Source: JBBQKI01 sp038326725 (GTDB lineage Bacteria; Bacteroidota; Bacteroidia; Flavobacteriales; Flavobacteriaceae). From it: 64,000 nucleotides of DNA. The position numbers and the translations under genes were made by a program. The notes under the pieces were generated by a model, which ran no database searches, had not been told where the DNA came from, and worked only from the letters and a program-made list of their open reading frames with translations. Location of the stretch: the NCBI GenBank assembly GCA_038326725.1, contig JBBQKI010000006.1, positions 1-64,000 on the forward strand. The letters are read 5' to 3'. This document shows positions 16,994 through 25,657 of the stretch, piece after piece; the stretch's first letter is position 1, and the number at the start of each line of letters is the position of its first letter.

Positions 16994-18298
16994 TTATAAT
17001 TCCAATGCCCGTTTTACGTCATTATTCATCAATAGTTCGGAAGGATTTTCCAAGGCTTCTTTAATGGCCACCAAAAATCCTACGGATTCACGCCCATCAA
17101 TAATCCTGTGGTCATAGGACAATGCAACGTACATCACCGGGGCAATAGCAATTGCGCCATCGCGAACTATGGCACGTTCCACTATATTATGCATCCCCAA
17201 AATGGCCGACTGTGGTGGATTTATAATTGGCGTAGAAAGCATGCTTCCGAAAACTCCCCCATTGGAAATGGTAAAAGTCCCGCCCGTCATTTCATCAACA
17301 GTAATCTGTCCGTCACGGGCACGGAGGGCTAAACGCTTTACTTCAGTTTCAACCCCACGGAAAGTCAGGTTTTCCGCATTTCGGATAACGGGGACCATCA
17401 AACCTTTGGGGCCGGAAACGGCTATGGAGATGTCCTTATAATCATAAGCAATTTTATAATCCCCATCAATCATTGAATTTACTTCCGGGAAAAGTTCTAA
17501 TGCCCGTACCACAGCCAAGGTAAAAAAGGACATAAAGCCCAGCCCTACGTTATGTTTTTCTTTAAAGTTTTCTTTATGTTCATCCCTTAATTTGTAAATA
17601 GCGCTCATGTCCACTTCGTTAAAAGTGGTAAGCATTGCGGTTTCGTTTTTTGCAGTCACCAAGCGTTCAGCAACTTTCCGCCGGAGCATGGAGAGTTTGC
17701 TGCGCTCCGATCCGCGACCACCACTGCCAGGGGTACCCATGGAAGGAGTTGCGTTTTGGGCATCGTCTTTCGTAATCCTTCCGTCGCGCCCCAAGCCTTT
17801 CACGTCCGAAGAACCGATGTTTTTTTCATCCAATATTTTCTTTGCTGCCGGGGAAGGGCTTCCGGTGGCATACGATTTTTTATCTTCATTTTTAGGTGCA
17901 GCAGTTTTTTCAGCTTGCTTGGTTTCGGCAGGAGCCTTCTCTCCGGTATCCTTGTTTTTTGCGCGCGCCTTGTCTAAATCCGGTCCCGCATTTTCGCCTC
18001 CGGACTCATCGCCCGCTTTTTCGTAAGTTTCCGGTTCTTGATTTTTACCGCCCGGTTTTTTCGCCTCCGTATCAATTATACAAACTACTTCACCCACTGC
18101 TATGGTGTCTCCTTCCTTTGCTTTAAGTGTAATAATCCCGCTTGCTTCTGCAGGTAGTTCCAATGTAGCTTTATCGCTGTCCACTTCGGCTATTGGTTGG
18201 TCTTTTTCTACGTAATCGCCATCCTTAACCAGCCATTGGGCTATTTCTACTTCTGTGATGGATTCGCCCGGCGACGGGACTTTCATTTCTAAGGCCAT
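16994..18298 (-). CDS. sucB: 2-oxoglutarate dehydrogenase E2 (dihydrolipoyl succinyltransferase)
   Basis: Core of the 2-oxoglutarate dehydrogenase complex in the TCA cycle, transferring succinyl groups to CoA. The 434-residue protein has an N-terminal lipoyl domain with the lipoylated lysine in EVDSDKATLE (about residue 43), a long charged Lys/Ala/Glu-rich linker, a peripheral subunit-binding domain (SPAAKKILDEKNI) and the catalytic acyltransferase domain with YDHRIIDGRESVGFL near the C-terminus. Downstream of sucA on the same strand, 80 nt apart. Confidence 0.95.
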   Translation of the reverse strand: MALEMKVPSPGESITEVEIAQWLVKDGDYVEKDQPIAEVDSDKATLELPAEASGIITLKAKEGDTIAVGEVVCIIDTEAKKPGGKNQEPETYEKAGDESGGENAGPDLDKARAKNKDTGEKAPAETKQAEKTAAPKNEDKKSYATGSPSPAAKKILDEKNIGSSDVKGLGRDGRITKDDAQNATPSMGTPGSGGRGSERSKLSMLRRKVAERLVTAKNETAMLTTFNEVDMSAIYKLRDEHKENFKEKHNVGLGFMSFFTLAVVRALELFPEVNSMIDGDYKIAYDYKDISIAVSGPKGLMVPVIRNAENLTFRGVETEVKRLALRARDGQITVDEMTGGTFTISNGGVFGSMLSTPIINPPQSAILGMHNIVERAIVRDGAIAIAPVMYVALSYDHRIIDGRESVGFLVAIKEALENPSELLMNNDVKRALEL

Positions 18299-18378
18299 GA
18301 TTTTATATTTATATCGGATGTCCGATGCATTTCTTTAATTTTTTTTATAAGAATTTTTTAAGTCTTCCGCATCAATCT

Positions 18379-21129
18379 TCACTCCATGGTTTTATCAAAA
18401 ACACTTTCAATAACCTTTTGGTGCCTTGCTTTTGATCGCACGCTGCTTCCCGAAGCGGGTGCGGCGTACATTTTACGACTGCAAAGCCTAAAGTTTTTCA
18501 TTTCTTCAAAATGCATCAAAAGAAAGGAATAGGCTCCCATGTTTTTCGGTTCTTCCTGTGCCCAAACTAAATCGTCAACATTTTTATATTTCTTAATAAC
18601 CTTTTTTATCTCTTCAGCAGGAAATGGAAAAAGCTGTTCCACCCTTAAGAATGCAATATCGTCTCGCTCTAGTTCATCCCTTTTTTCGAGGAGGTCATAA
18701 TAGAATTTTCCTGTAACCAAAACTAGGGATTTCACATTCTTTTTTGTAACCTCATTATCATCGATGACCATTTGGAAACTTCCCGTGGCAAGTTCTTCCT
18801 TGGTTGAAACCACCTTGGAATGACGTAAAAGGCTTTTCGGTGTGAAGATGATAAGTGGTTTACGGTAATCCGTTTTCATCTGCCTTCGCAACAAATGAAA
18901 AAGATTGGCAGGCGTAGTTACATCTGCCACAAACATATTGTCTGTTGCGCAAAGCTGGAGATACCGTTCCATCCTTGCGGATGAATGCTCGGCGCCCTGC
19001 CCCTCGTAGCCGTGTGGCAAGAGCATTACCAATCCGTTTTGCAGTTTCCATTTATCCTCACCGGCGGAAATATATTGATCAATCATTATCTGTGCACCAT
19101 TACTGAAATCCCCAAACTGGGCTTCCCAAAGGGTAAGGGTTTTGGGGCTTGCCATGGCATATCCGTAATCGAAACCAACGACTGCATATTCTGAAAGTAG
19201 GGAATTATAGATATAAAAATCGCCCTGTTTTCCTTTTAACTGATTTAATAATACTATTTCTTCTTCACTCTCTTCCACCATAAGTACGGCGTGGCGGTGT
19301 GAAAAAGTACCCCGCTCAACATCCTGCCCACTTAAGCGAACATCAAAACCCTCTTTCAAGAGGCTGCCGTACGCTAAAAGTTCCCCCATTGCCCAATCCA
19401 GTTTGTTTTCCTTAAAATACATGGTATTGCGGGCCTCGATAAGTTTGGTGGTTTTATTAAGGAATTTTTTATCTTTCGGCAGTTCGGTGATGGCTTTTGC
19501 CACTTCGGTCAACTTTTTCAAATCAAAAGTTGTGTCCACGGGCTCCATCATTTTATCCTCTTCGGCTGGATTGAAACCTACCCATTCATCTTCCATAATG
19601 GCAGTGATGGTGGTTTTATCTTCTTTTCTTGAATTTTCAAGATTTTCCTCCAAATTGTTTTTATATTCTGTTTCCAAACCCTCTGTATATCCCTTTTCGA
19701 TAACACCTTCTTTATAAAGGATTTCGGCATACATATCTCGCGCATTTTGATGCTTGGAAATCGCTTTGTATAATTTTGGCTGTGTAAACCGGGGTTCATC
19801 GCCTTCGTTATGACCATATTTTCGATACCCCAAAAGGTCGATGAAAACGTCCTTTCCATACTCCATCCTAAAATCCAAGGCAAAAAGCATGGCGTGTACC
19901 ACGGCTTCCACATCGTCCGCGTTTACGTGAAGAATTGGAGAAAGGGTAACCTTTCCCACATCGGTGCAATAAATTGAGGAACGAGCATCGAGGTAATTTG
20001 TGGTAAACCCGATTTGATTGTTCACCACGATATGAATGGTACCGCCGGTTTTATAGCCGTCCAACTGAGCCATTTGAACAATTTCATACACAATCCCTTG
20101 ACCCGCAATGGCTGCATCGCCGTGGATTATTATGGGCAATACTTTTTTATTGTTGTCTTTATGATGGTCGTCCTGTTTGGCGCGGGCAATACCCTGAACC
20201 ACTGCGCCCACAGTTTCCAAGTGCGAAGGATTTGGGGCTATATTAAGATTGATTTCTTTACCCGATGGGGTTTTTCTTTTGGAAGTCCAACCTAAATGAT
20301 ATTTTACATCTCCGTCAAAAATTTCCTGGGAATAATCCTTGCCGTCAAATTCGCTAAAAATATCTTTTGCGCTTTTCCCAAAAATATTGATAAGGGTACT
20401 CAACCGTCCGCGGTGAGCCATCCCCAGCACAAATTCTTCCACGCCTTTTTCTGCCGCATTGTCAATAAGCGCGTCCAAAGCAGGGATTAAACTTTCGCCC
20501 CCTTCCAGCGAAAACCGCTTTTGACCCACGTATTTTGTATGTAGGAAATTCTCGAACGATAGGGCTTCGTTAAGCTTTTGAAGCAAATGTTTTTTTTGTT
20601 CCGAAGAAAATTTTGGCTGATTATCGTTGGCGTTAAGTTTGTTTTGTATCCATTTTATTTCTCCGGGATTTCGGATGTACATATATTCAATCCCAATAGA
20701 ACCACAATAAATAAGCTTTAAGTGGTTTATGATTTCTTCCAAAGTGACCTCCCCGATTCCCAAAATTTCGCCAGCCTTAAAAGTACTTTTCAAATCTTCC
20801 ATGGAAAGCCCAAAGTTTTCAATATCTAGCGTGGGGGTGTATTGTCTTCTCTCGCGTACTGGATTGGTTTTAGTAAAGAGGTGGCCGCGGGTGCGGTAGC
20901 CGTCAATGAGTTTAATGACTTGGAATTCCTTAACTACGTTCTCATAATTACCGCTTTCGGTTGAATCAATTCCCAAAGCTTCAAGTGAACCGTTTTCAAT
21001 GCCAAAATCGAAGCCTTGGAAAAAAGCCCTCCAACTGGGTTCGATGCTATCGGGAAAACGGGTATAGGTATCGTAAAGTTCCGCGATGTGTGAAGGATGG
21101 ACCGCGTTTAAAAATGAATATTTATCCAT
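18379..21129 (-). CDS. sucA: 2-oxoglutarate dehydrogenase E1
   Basis: Thiamine diphosphate-dependent decarboxylase of 2-oxoglutarate. At 916 residues it is close to the family length. The N-terminal segment FLNAVHPSHIAELYDTY starts the E2-binding region. The TPP domain includes FVLGMAHRGRLSTLIN and the GDAAIAGQGIVYE loop, and the C-terminal transketolase-like region holds HGYEGQGAEHSSARMERYL. With sucB it supplies the first two subunits; E3 is not in the window. Confidence 0.96.
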   Translation of the reverse strand: MDKYSFLNAVHPSHIAELYDTYTRFPDSIEPSWRAFFQGFDFGIENGSLEALGIDSTESGNYENVVKEFQVIKLIDGYRTRGHLFTKTNPVRERRQYTPTLDIENFGLSMEDLKSTFKAGEILGIGEVTLEEIINHLKLIYCGSIGIEYMYIRNPGEIKWIQNKLNANDNQPKFSSEQKKHLLQKLNEALSFENFLHTKYVGQKRFSLEGGESLIPALDALIDNAAEKGVEEFVLGMAHRGRLSTLINIFGKSAKDIFSEFDGKDYSQEIFDGDVKYHLGWTSKRKTPSGKEINLNIAPNPSHLETVGAVVQGIARAKQDDHHKDNNKKVLPIIIHGDAAIAGQGIVYEIVQMAQLDGYKTGGTIHIVVNNQIGFTTNYLDARSSIYCTDVGKVTLSPILHVNADDVEAVVHAMLFALDFRMEYGKDVFIDLLGYRKYGHNEGDEPRFTQPKLYKAISKHQNARDMYAEILYKEGVIEKGYTEGLETEYKNNLEENLENSRKEDKTTITAIMEDEWVGFNPAEEDKMMEPVDTTFDLKKLTEVAKAITELPKDKKFLNKTTKLIEARNTMYFKENKLDWAMGELLAYGSLLKEGFDVRLSGQDVERGTFSHRHAVLMVEESEEEIVLLNQLKGKQGDFYIYNSLLSEYAVVGFDYGYAMASPKTLTLWEAQFGDFSNGAQIMIDQYISAGEDKWKLQNGLVMLLPHGYEGQGAEHSSARMERYLQLCATDNMFVADVTTPANLFHLLRRQMKTDYRKPLIIFTPKSLLRHSKVVSTKEELATGSFQMVIDDNEVTKKNVKSLVLVTGKFYYDLLEKRDELERDDIAFLRVEQLFPFPAEEIKKVIKKYKNVDDLVWAQEEPKNMGAYSFLLMHFEEMKNFRLCSRKMYAAPASGSSVRSKARHQKVIESVFDKTME

Positions 21130-21229
21130 GATAAAATGAGAGCGATTGTTTTTTTATGAAACGGTACAAAAATACAATAAATAGGGAAACTACCGGATTT
21201 GAAAATATATAATTATCTGCTAAAAATGA

Positions 21230-21257
21230 GGTTTCGGGTTTGGGGTTTCGGGTTTGG
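21230..21257. repeat. 14-bp perfect tandem duplication
   Basis: GGTTTCGGGTTTGG occurs twice head to tail (21230-21243, 21244-21257) between sucA and the polyprenyl synthase gene. No further copies adjoin. Confidence 0.8.
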
Positions 21258-21301
21258 TCTTTTGAAGCATCACGTTTTAAATAATGTGAATTCTTGTTTT
21301 T

Positions 21302-22273
21302 TTAAACCGTCCGCTTCATCAGCCATTTTCCAAATTCTTTCAAGGATGCTTTTTTATTTTCGTCAAGCGAAAGTTTTTCCAAGAAGCCATTCGCTTTGTG
21401 GGTATATTTTTCGGTCTCCCGAAGTGTTGCATCCGCCGCACCCGAAGTTTGAAAAAGGGCTTGGACACGTGCTATTTTTTGATTGGCATCTTTTGGGCTG
21501 GTATTGTAAAGCTGGCGCAATTCTTTTTTAACCTCATTACTTTCTTGGAGCGCAGTGATATACAAAAAGGTTTTTTTGTTTGAAATTATATCGCCGCCTT
21601 GCTGTTTTCCAAAGGCTTCCGGATTTCCAAAAACATCGAGGTAATCGTCCTGTAATTGAAAGGCGATACCGAGATTTCGGCCGAATTCATAAATGTTTTC
21701 CTTACAACTTTCCCCTGCTCCGGCCACAATTGCTCCAATTTGCATTGCAGCTCCAAGCAATACCGCGGTTTTGCAATTTATCATATTTATGTATTCATCT
21801 ATGGAAACTACATCACGGGTTTCAAAATCCATATCGTGTTGCTGACCCTCGCAAACCTGTAATGCGGTTTTGTTGAACAATTTTGCCAAGTCCAAAAACA
21901 TTGGAGCGCTATATTCTTCAAAATATTGGTATGCTAAAATAAGCATTGCATCGCCGGAAAGGATGCCGGTGTTTCGATCCCATTTTTCGTGAACGGTTTG
22001 ATTTCCGCGGCGTAACGGCGCGTTATCCATAATATCATCGTGCATCAAAGAAAAATTATGAAACAATTCCACGGCCAAGGCGGCGGGCAGGGCAGCATTA
22101 AAATCCTTCCCAAAAAAATCACAGGAAAGTAGAGTCAACATTGGGCGCAACCGCTTACCTTTTAAATTTATTATATATTGAATTGGCTCGTAAAGTTGCC
22201 GTGGCTCTTTATCGGTAATCGCATTTTCGAGATATTTCTCAAATGCTTGGTGGTATTTTTCCAATTCTTTCAT
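21302..22273 (-). CDS. trans-polyprenyl diphosphate synthase
   Basis: Condenses isopentenyl diphosphate onto allylic diphosphates in isoprenoid synthesis (quinone side chain, carrier lipid or geranylgeranyl diphosphate). The 323-residue all-helical enzyme has both aspartate-rich motifs: DDIMD in SLMHDDIMDNAPLRRG (about residue 80) and DDYLD in FQLQDDYLDVFG (about residue 210), plus GKRLRPML near residue 35. Product chain length cannot be read off safely, so I give no symbol. Its probable precursor-pathway gene dxs lies at 32318. Confidence 0.92.
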   Translation of the reverse strand: MKELEKYHQAFEKYLENAITDKEPRQLYEPIQYIINLKGKRLRPMLTLLSCDFFGKDFNAALPAALAVELFHNFSLMHDDIMDNAPLRRGNQTVHEKWDRNTGILSGDAMLILAYQYFEEYSAPMFLDLAKLFNKTALQVCEGQQHDMDFETRDVVSIDEYINMINCKTAVLLGAAMQIGAIVAGAGESCKENIYEFGRNLGIAFQLQDDYLDVFGNPEAFGKQQGGDIISNKKTFLYITALQESNEVKKELRQLYNTSPKDANQKIARVQALFQTSGAADATLRETEKYTHKANGFLEKLSLDENKKASLKEFGKWLMKRTV

Positions 22274-22399
22274 TAAAAAAATTTCTCGCTAAAATAGGAC
22301 ATTCAACTTTTCCAAACCCGAAAATTTTAGGGATAAAATTTAAAAGGTTGCCCTAAAATTAAATTTTAGTTAAATCTATGAAAACTTTGGAAACTATTT

Positions 22400-22429
22400 T
22401 TGTTTATAAAGTTTCCTATATTATATTTG
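22400..22429 (+). promoter_or_regulatory. full consensus promoter of the efflux operon
   Basis: TTG (22400-22402), a 19-nt spacer and TATATTTG (22422-22429) match the Bacteroidota TTG-N19-TAnnTTTG promoter exactly. It ends 9 nt before the TetR-family gene, so an operator for self-control would have to overlap it. Confidence 0.75.
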
Positions 22430-22438
22430 CCGACTATT

Positions 22439-23047
22439 ATGAAAGAAAAAATAACAGAAAAAGCGACAGATTTGTTTTTGACCCTCGGGTTCAAAAGCGT
22501 TACCATGGACGATATTGCCAATGAAATGGGCATTTCGAAGAAAACCATTTACACTTTCTTCGCCACAAAAACCGAACTGGTCGAGGCGGTCACGAATCAT
22601 CTTTTCGAAATAATAACCCAAGGCATCGATTGTATTTGTGCTTTGGACAAAGACCCAATTGAGGAAATGTATGAAATCAAAAAATTCGTGATGTCGCGAT
22701 TAAAAGGCGAAAACGCTTCCCCAATATATCAGCTACAGAAATATTATCCTGAAATTTTTCACATAATAAAGCAAAAACAGTTTGACAAAATGCAGGGCTG
22801 TGTTTTAGAAAACCTTACAAAGGGCATAAAAAAAGGAGTGTACCGGGAAAACCTGAACGTGGGTTTTGTGGCGCGCATCTATTTTTTGGGGACAAATGGA
22901 ATCAAAGACGAAACCATTTTCCCAAGGGCCGATTTCCCCATAAAAGAAATTCACGAAGAATTTTTAAATTATCACTTACGAGGTATAATTACTCCAAAAG
23001 GCCTCGAAAAACTGAACCAAATTATCAATCACGATCAAAAATTATGA
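22439..23047 (+). CDS. TetR-family transcriptional regulator
   Basis: 202 residues from ATG 22439; upstream codons of the open frame overlap the promoter and are not coding. The N-terminal helix-turn-helix reads VTMDDIANEMGISKKTIYTFF, typical of TetR repressors; the rest is a ligand-binding helical domain. It is first in the operon with TolC, adaptor and RND pump genes and overlaps tolC by 4 nt (ATGA), so it very likely represses its own operon until a pump substrate binds. The ligand is unknown. Confidence 0.93.
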   Translation: MKEKITEKATDLFLTLGFKSVTMDDIANEMGISKKTIYTFFATKTELVEAVTNHLFEIITQGIDCICALDKDPIEEMYEIKKFVMSRLKGENASPIYQLQKYYPEIFHIIKQKQFDKMQGCVLENLTKGIKKGVYRENLNVGFVARIYFLGTNGIKDETIFPRADFPIKEIHEEFLNYHLRGIITPKGLEKLNQIINHDQKL

Positions 23048-24429
23048 AGCACTTAATGCTCTTTTGTTTATTTCTGTTTGCTTTTGGCGCCATTCAAGCC
23101 CAAGAAATAGATCCCAAAAATTATAGTTTAACATTGGAGGAAGCTATCACTTTTGCGCTGGACAGCAATTATACCTCTATAAATGCCCGTCGCGAAATTG
23201 CAAAAGCCATAAAACAAAAATGGGAAACCACAGCTACCGGTTTGCCCCAAATTGATGGAAATATCTCATACAACAACAATTTAAAACAACCAGTAACCCT
23301 TATCCCTGCTGAATTTAGCGGCGGCGCTCCCGGCACTTTTCTTCCAGTAACTTTCGGCACAAAACAAAACGCAAATGCGGTTGCAACGCTAGACCAATTG
23401 ATTTTTGATGGAAGTTATCTTGTTGGTCTTAAAGCCGCCAAAGCATTTTTAAGGTATTCCGAAAACTTTAATGAGAAAACCCGATTGGAAGTTAGAAAAG
23501 GAGTTATCAATGCATACGGAAGTGTTTTATTATCTCAGGAATTGATCGATATATTTGAAAAAAACAAAGCCAATCTTGAGAAAAACCTTGACGAAACCCG
23601 AAAAATTTTCGAAAATGGTTTAACCGAAGAAGAAAGTGTGGAACAACTTGAAATCACTCTTTTGGACATTGATACCCAATTGAACAATGCCAAAAGAAGC
23701 CATGCAATTGCAAAACAAATGTTCAATTTGGCCCTCGGTATTGATGTGGAAGCACCCATAACTTTAAAAGATGATTTGGATAAATTGGCAGATGCAAATA
23801 TTAGCCTTTCGCTCTTGGATGCATCGGTAAATATTCAGGACAACGTAGATTATAAAATTGGGAATAATCTTGTAGAGCAACGTTATTTTGAAAATCGATT
23901 AGAAAAAAGCAATGCCTTGCCAAGACTCTCAGCATTTGTTAATTATGGAACTTCCGCCAACAGTGAGGATTTTAGCTTTTTCAATGGAAATCAAACTTGG
24001 TATCAATCTTCGCTTTTAGGGGTTAGTTTGAATGTGCCTATTTTCAGTAGTGGAAAAAGAAGCGCGGCTTCCCAAAGAACCCGTATTGCTTTGGACCAAG
24101 CCAAAACCGAATTGGAACAAACAAAACAACAAATAAAACTTGATTTAACAACGGCGCAAAGCAATTATCAATTCGCAATAGACACTTACGAGAATTCAAA
24201 GAAAAATCTAGCACTTGCAGAACGGGTGGAAAATAAAAATCAAATAAAATTTACCGAAGGGCTATCCTCAAGTTTTGAACTGAGACAAGCACAAACCCAG
24301 CTTTACACGGCACAACAGCAGTACTTCCAGTCTATGCTTCAGGTTATCAATGAAAAAGCGGATCTAGAAACTGTTTTGAACATTCCGCAATTGCGCATAG
24401 ATTCTGAAACCATAAAAGACCAATACTAA
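23044..24429 (+). CDS. TolC-family outer-membrane efflux protein
   Basis: 461 residues. Signal peptide (cleavage after GAIQAQ), then two repeats of the outer-membrane efflux protein domain with long heptad-rich helices (for example KNKANLEKNLDETRKIFENG and RTRIALDQAKTELEQTKQQI). It forms the outer-membrane exit duct for the RND pump encoded two genes downstream. It overlaps the tetR stop by 4 nt and is followed by the adaptor gene after 29 nt. Confidence 0.93.
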   Translation: MKHLMLFCLFLFAFGAIQAQEIDPKNYSLTLEEAITFALDSNYTSINARREIAKAIKQKWETTATGLPQIDGNISYNNNLKQPVTLIPAEFSGGAPGTFLPVTFGTKQNANAVATLDQLIFDGSYLVGLKAAKAFLRYSENFNEKTRLEVRKGVINAYGSVLLSQELIDIFEKNKANLEKNLDETRKIFENGLTEEESVEQLEITLLDIDTQLNNAKRSHAIAKQMFNLALGIDVEAPITLKDDLDKLADANISLSLLDASVNIQDNVDYKIGNNLVEQRYFENRLEKSNALPRLSAFVNYGTSANSEDFSFFNGNQTWYQSSLLGVSLNVPIFSSGKRSAASQRTRIALDQAKTELEQTKQQIKLDLTTAQSNYQFAIDTYENSKKNLALAERVENKNQIKFTEGLSSSFELRQAQTQLYTAQQQYFQSMLQVINEKADLETVLNIPQLRIDSETIKDQY

Positions 24430-24458
24430 AAACTCAACAAGCCAATAAATTTTATACA

Positions 24459-25622
24459 ATGAAAAAATTAATCACAGTACTAATCGTAATAATAGTTGCG
24501 ACCTCTTGCGGCGACAAAAAAGATTCTTTGGACGCCGTAATTGCATCTAACGATATTGAGGCAATTCAGAAAAAAAGGGATGAGCTTACTGCGCAACAGC
24601 AAGCCATTCACGATCAGGTAAAGCAACTTGACGATAAAATAGACGAGCTAAACCCTGAGCGAAAAATTCCGCTAATTACAAGTTTTATGGCCAAAGCCGA
24701 AAAATTTGAACATTTTTTAGAACTTCAAGGCAGTGTGCAAACAAAACAAAATTTGGTAATAAATGCCGAAATGGCTGGAATATTACAACGCGTTTATGTG
24801 AAAGCGGGCGATAAGGTTTCGAAAGGACAATTGTTAGCTACGGTGGATGATGGTGGAATGGGGCAACAATTGGCGCAAATGCAAATTCAGGCAGATCTTG
24901 CAAAAACCACGTTTGAGCGCCAACAAAATCTTTGGAACCAAAAAATTGGAAGCGAGATACAGTATTTGCAAGCCAAATCCAATTATGAAGGGCAGCAAAA
25001 AATGGTAAGCCAAATGAGGAGCCAATTAGCCAAAAGCACCATTAGAGCTCCTTTTGCAGGCACGGTGGATGACGTGATTACGGAGCAGGGAAGTGTGGTT
25101 TCGCCAGGGCAAACCCCAATTTTGAGGTTGGTTAGTTTAGGGGAAATGTACATTGAAACCGATGTGCCGGAAACCTACCTATCCAATGTTACAACCGGAA
25201 AAGAGGTGGAAGTAACCTTTCCCGTACTTGGCAAAACCATAGATTCGAAGATACGGCAAACAGGAAATTACATAAATCCAGACAACCGAACTTTCAAAAT
25301 AGAAATTGAGGTTCCCAACAAAGATAAAAGCATAAAACCCAACCTAACGGCACGGCTAAAAATAAACGACTATTCAAAAGAAAACGCCATTTTAATTCCG
25401 CAGAGTATTATTTCGGACAATGCAGAAGGCGAACAATACATATTTGTATTGCAAGACAAACAAGAGAGCAAGGCCGTGGCAAAACAAGTGCTGATTAAAA
25501 CCGGGAAAACCCAAGGCGACCAAATAGAGGTTTTAGAAGGACTTAAAGATGGCGATGAAATTATTCAAGAAGGTGCCCGAAGTGTAAAAGATGGCCAAAC
25601 CGTAAAAATTATAACGTATTAA
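24459..25622 (+). CDS. RND efflux periplasmic adaptor, lipoprotein
   Basis: 387 residues. N-terminal lipoprotein signal with lipobox ATSC (Cys about residue 17). A coiled coil follows (about residues 30-65), then the split lipoyl domain (AEMAGILQRVYVKAGDKVSKGQLL and STIRAPFAGTVDDV), the alpha hairpin between, and the beta-barrel and membrane-proximal domains. It links pump and TolC. Family HlyD/AcrA. Confidence 0.93.
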   Translation: MKKLITVLIVIIVATSCGDKKDSLDAVIASNDIEAIQKKRDELTAQQQAIHDQVKQLDDKIDELNPERKIPLITSFMAKAEKFEHFLELQGSVQTKQNLVINAEMAGILQRVYVKAGDKVSKGQLLATVDDGGMGQQLAQMQIQADLAKTTFERQQNLWNQKIGSEIQYLQAKSNYEGQQKMVSQMRSQLAKSTIRAPFAGTVDDVITEQGSVVSPGQTPILRLVSLGEMYIETDVPETYLSNVTTGKEVEVTFPVLGKTIDSKIRQTGNYINPDNRTFKIEIEVPNKDKSIKPNLTARLKINDYSKENAILIPQSIISDNAEGEQYIFVLQDKQESKAVAKQVLIKTGKTQGDQIEVLEGLKDGDEIIQEGARSVKDGQTVKIITY

Positions 25623-25657
25623 TTTTCCGTTAGCGGAAGATTTTCAACACTCCAATT

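Noticed and set aside
21230..21257. Tandem repeat as a CRISPR remnant
   Set aside because: Units are directly adjacent with no spacers and no cas genes are present.
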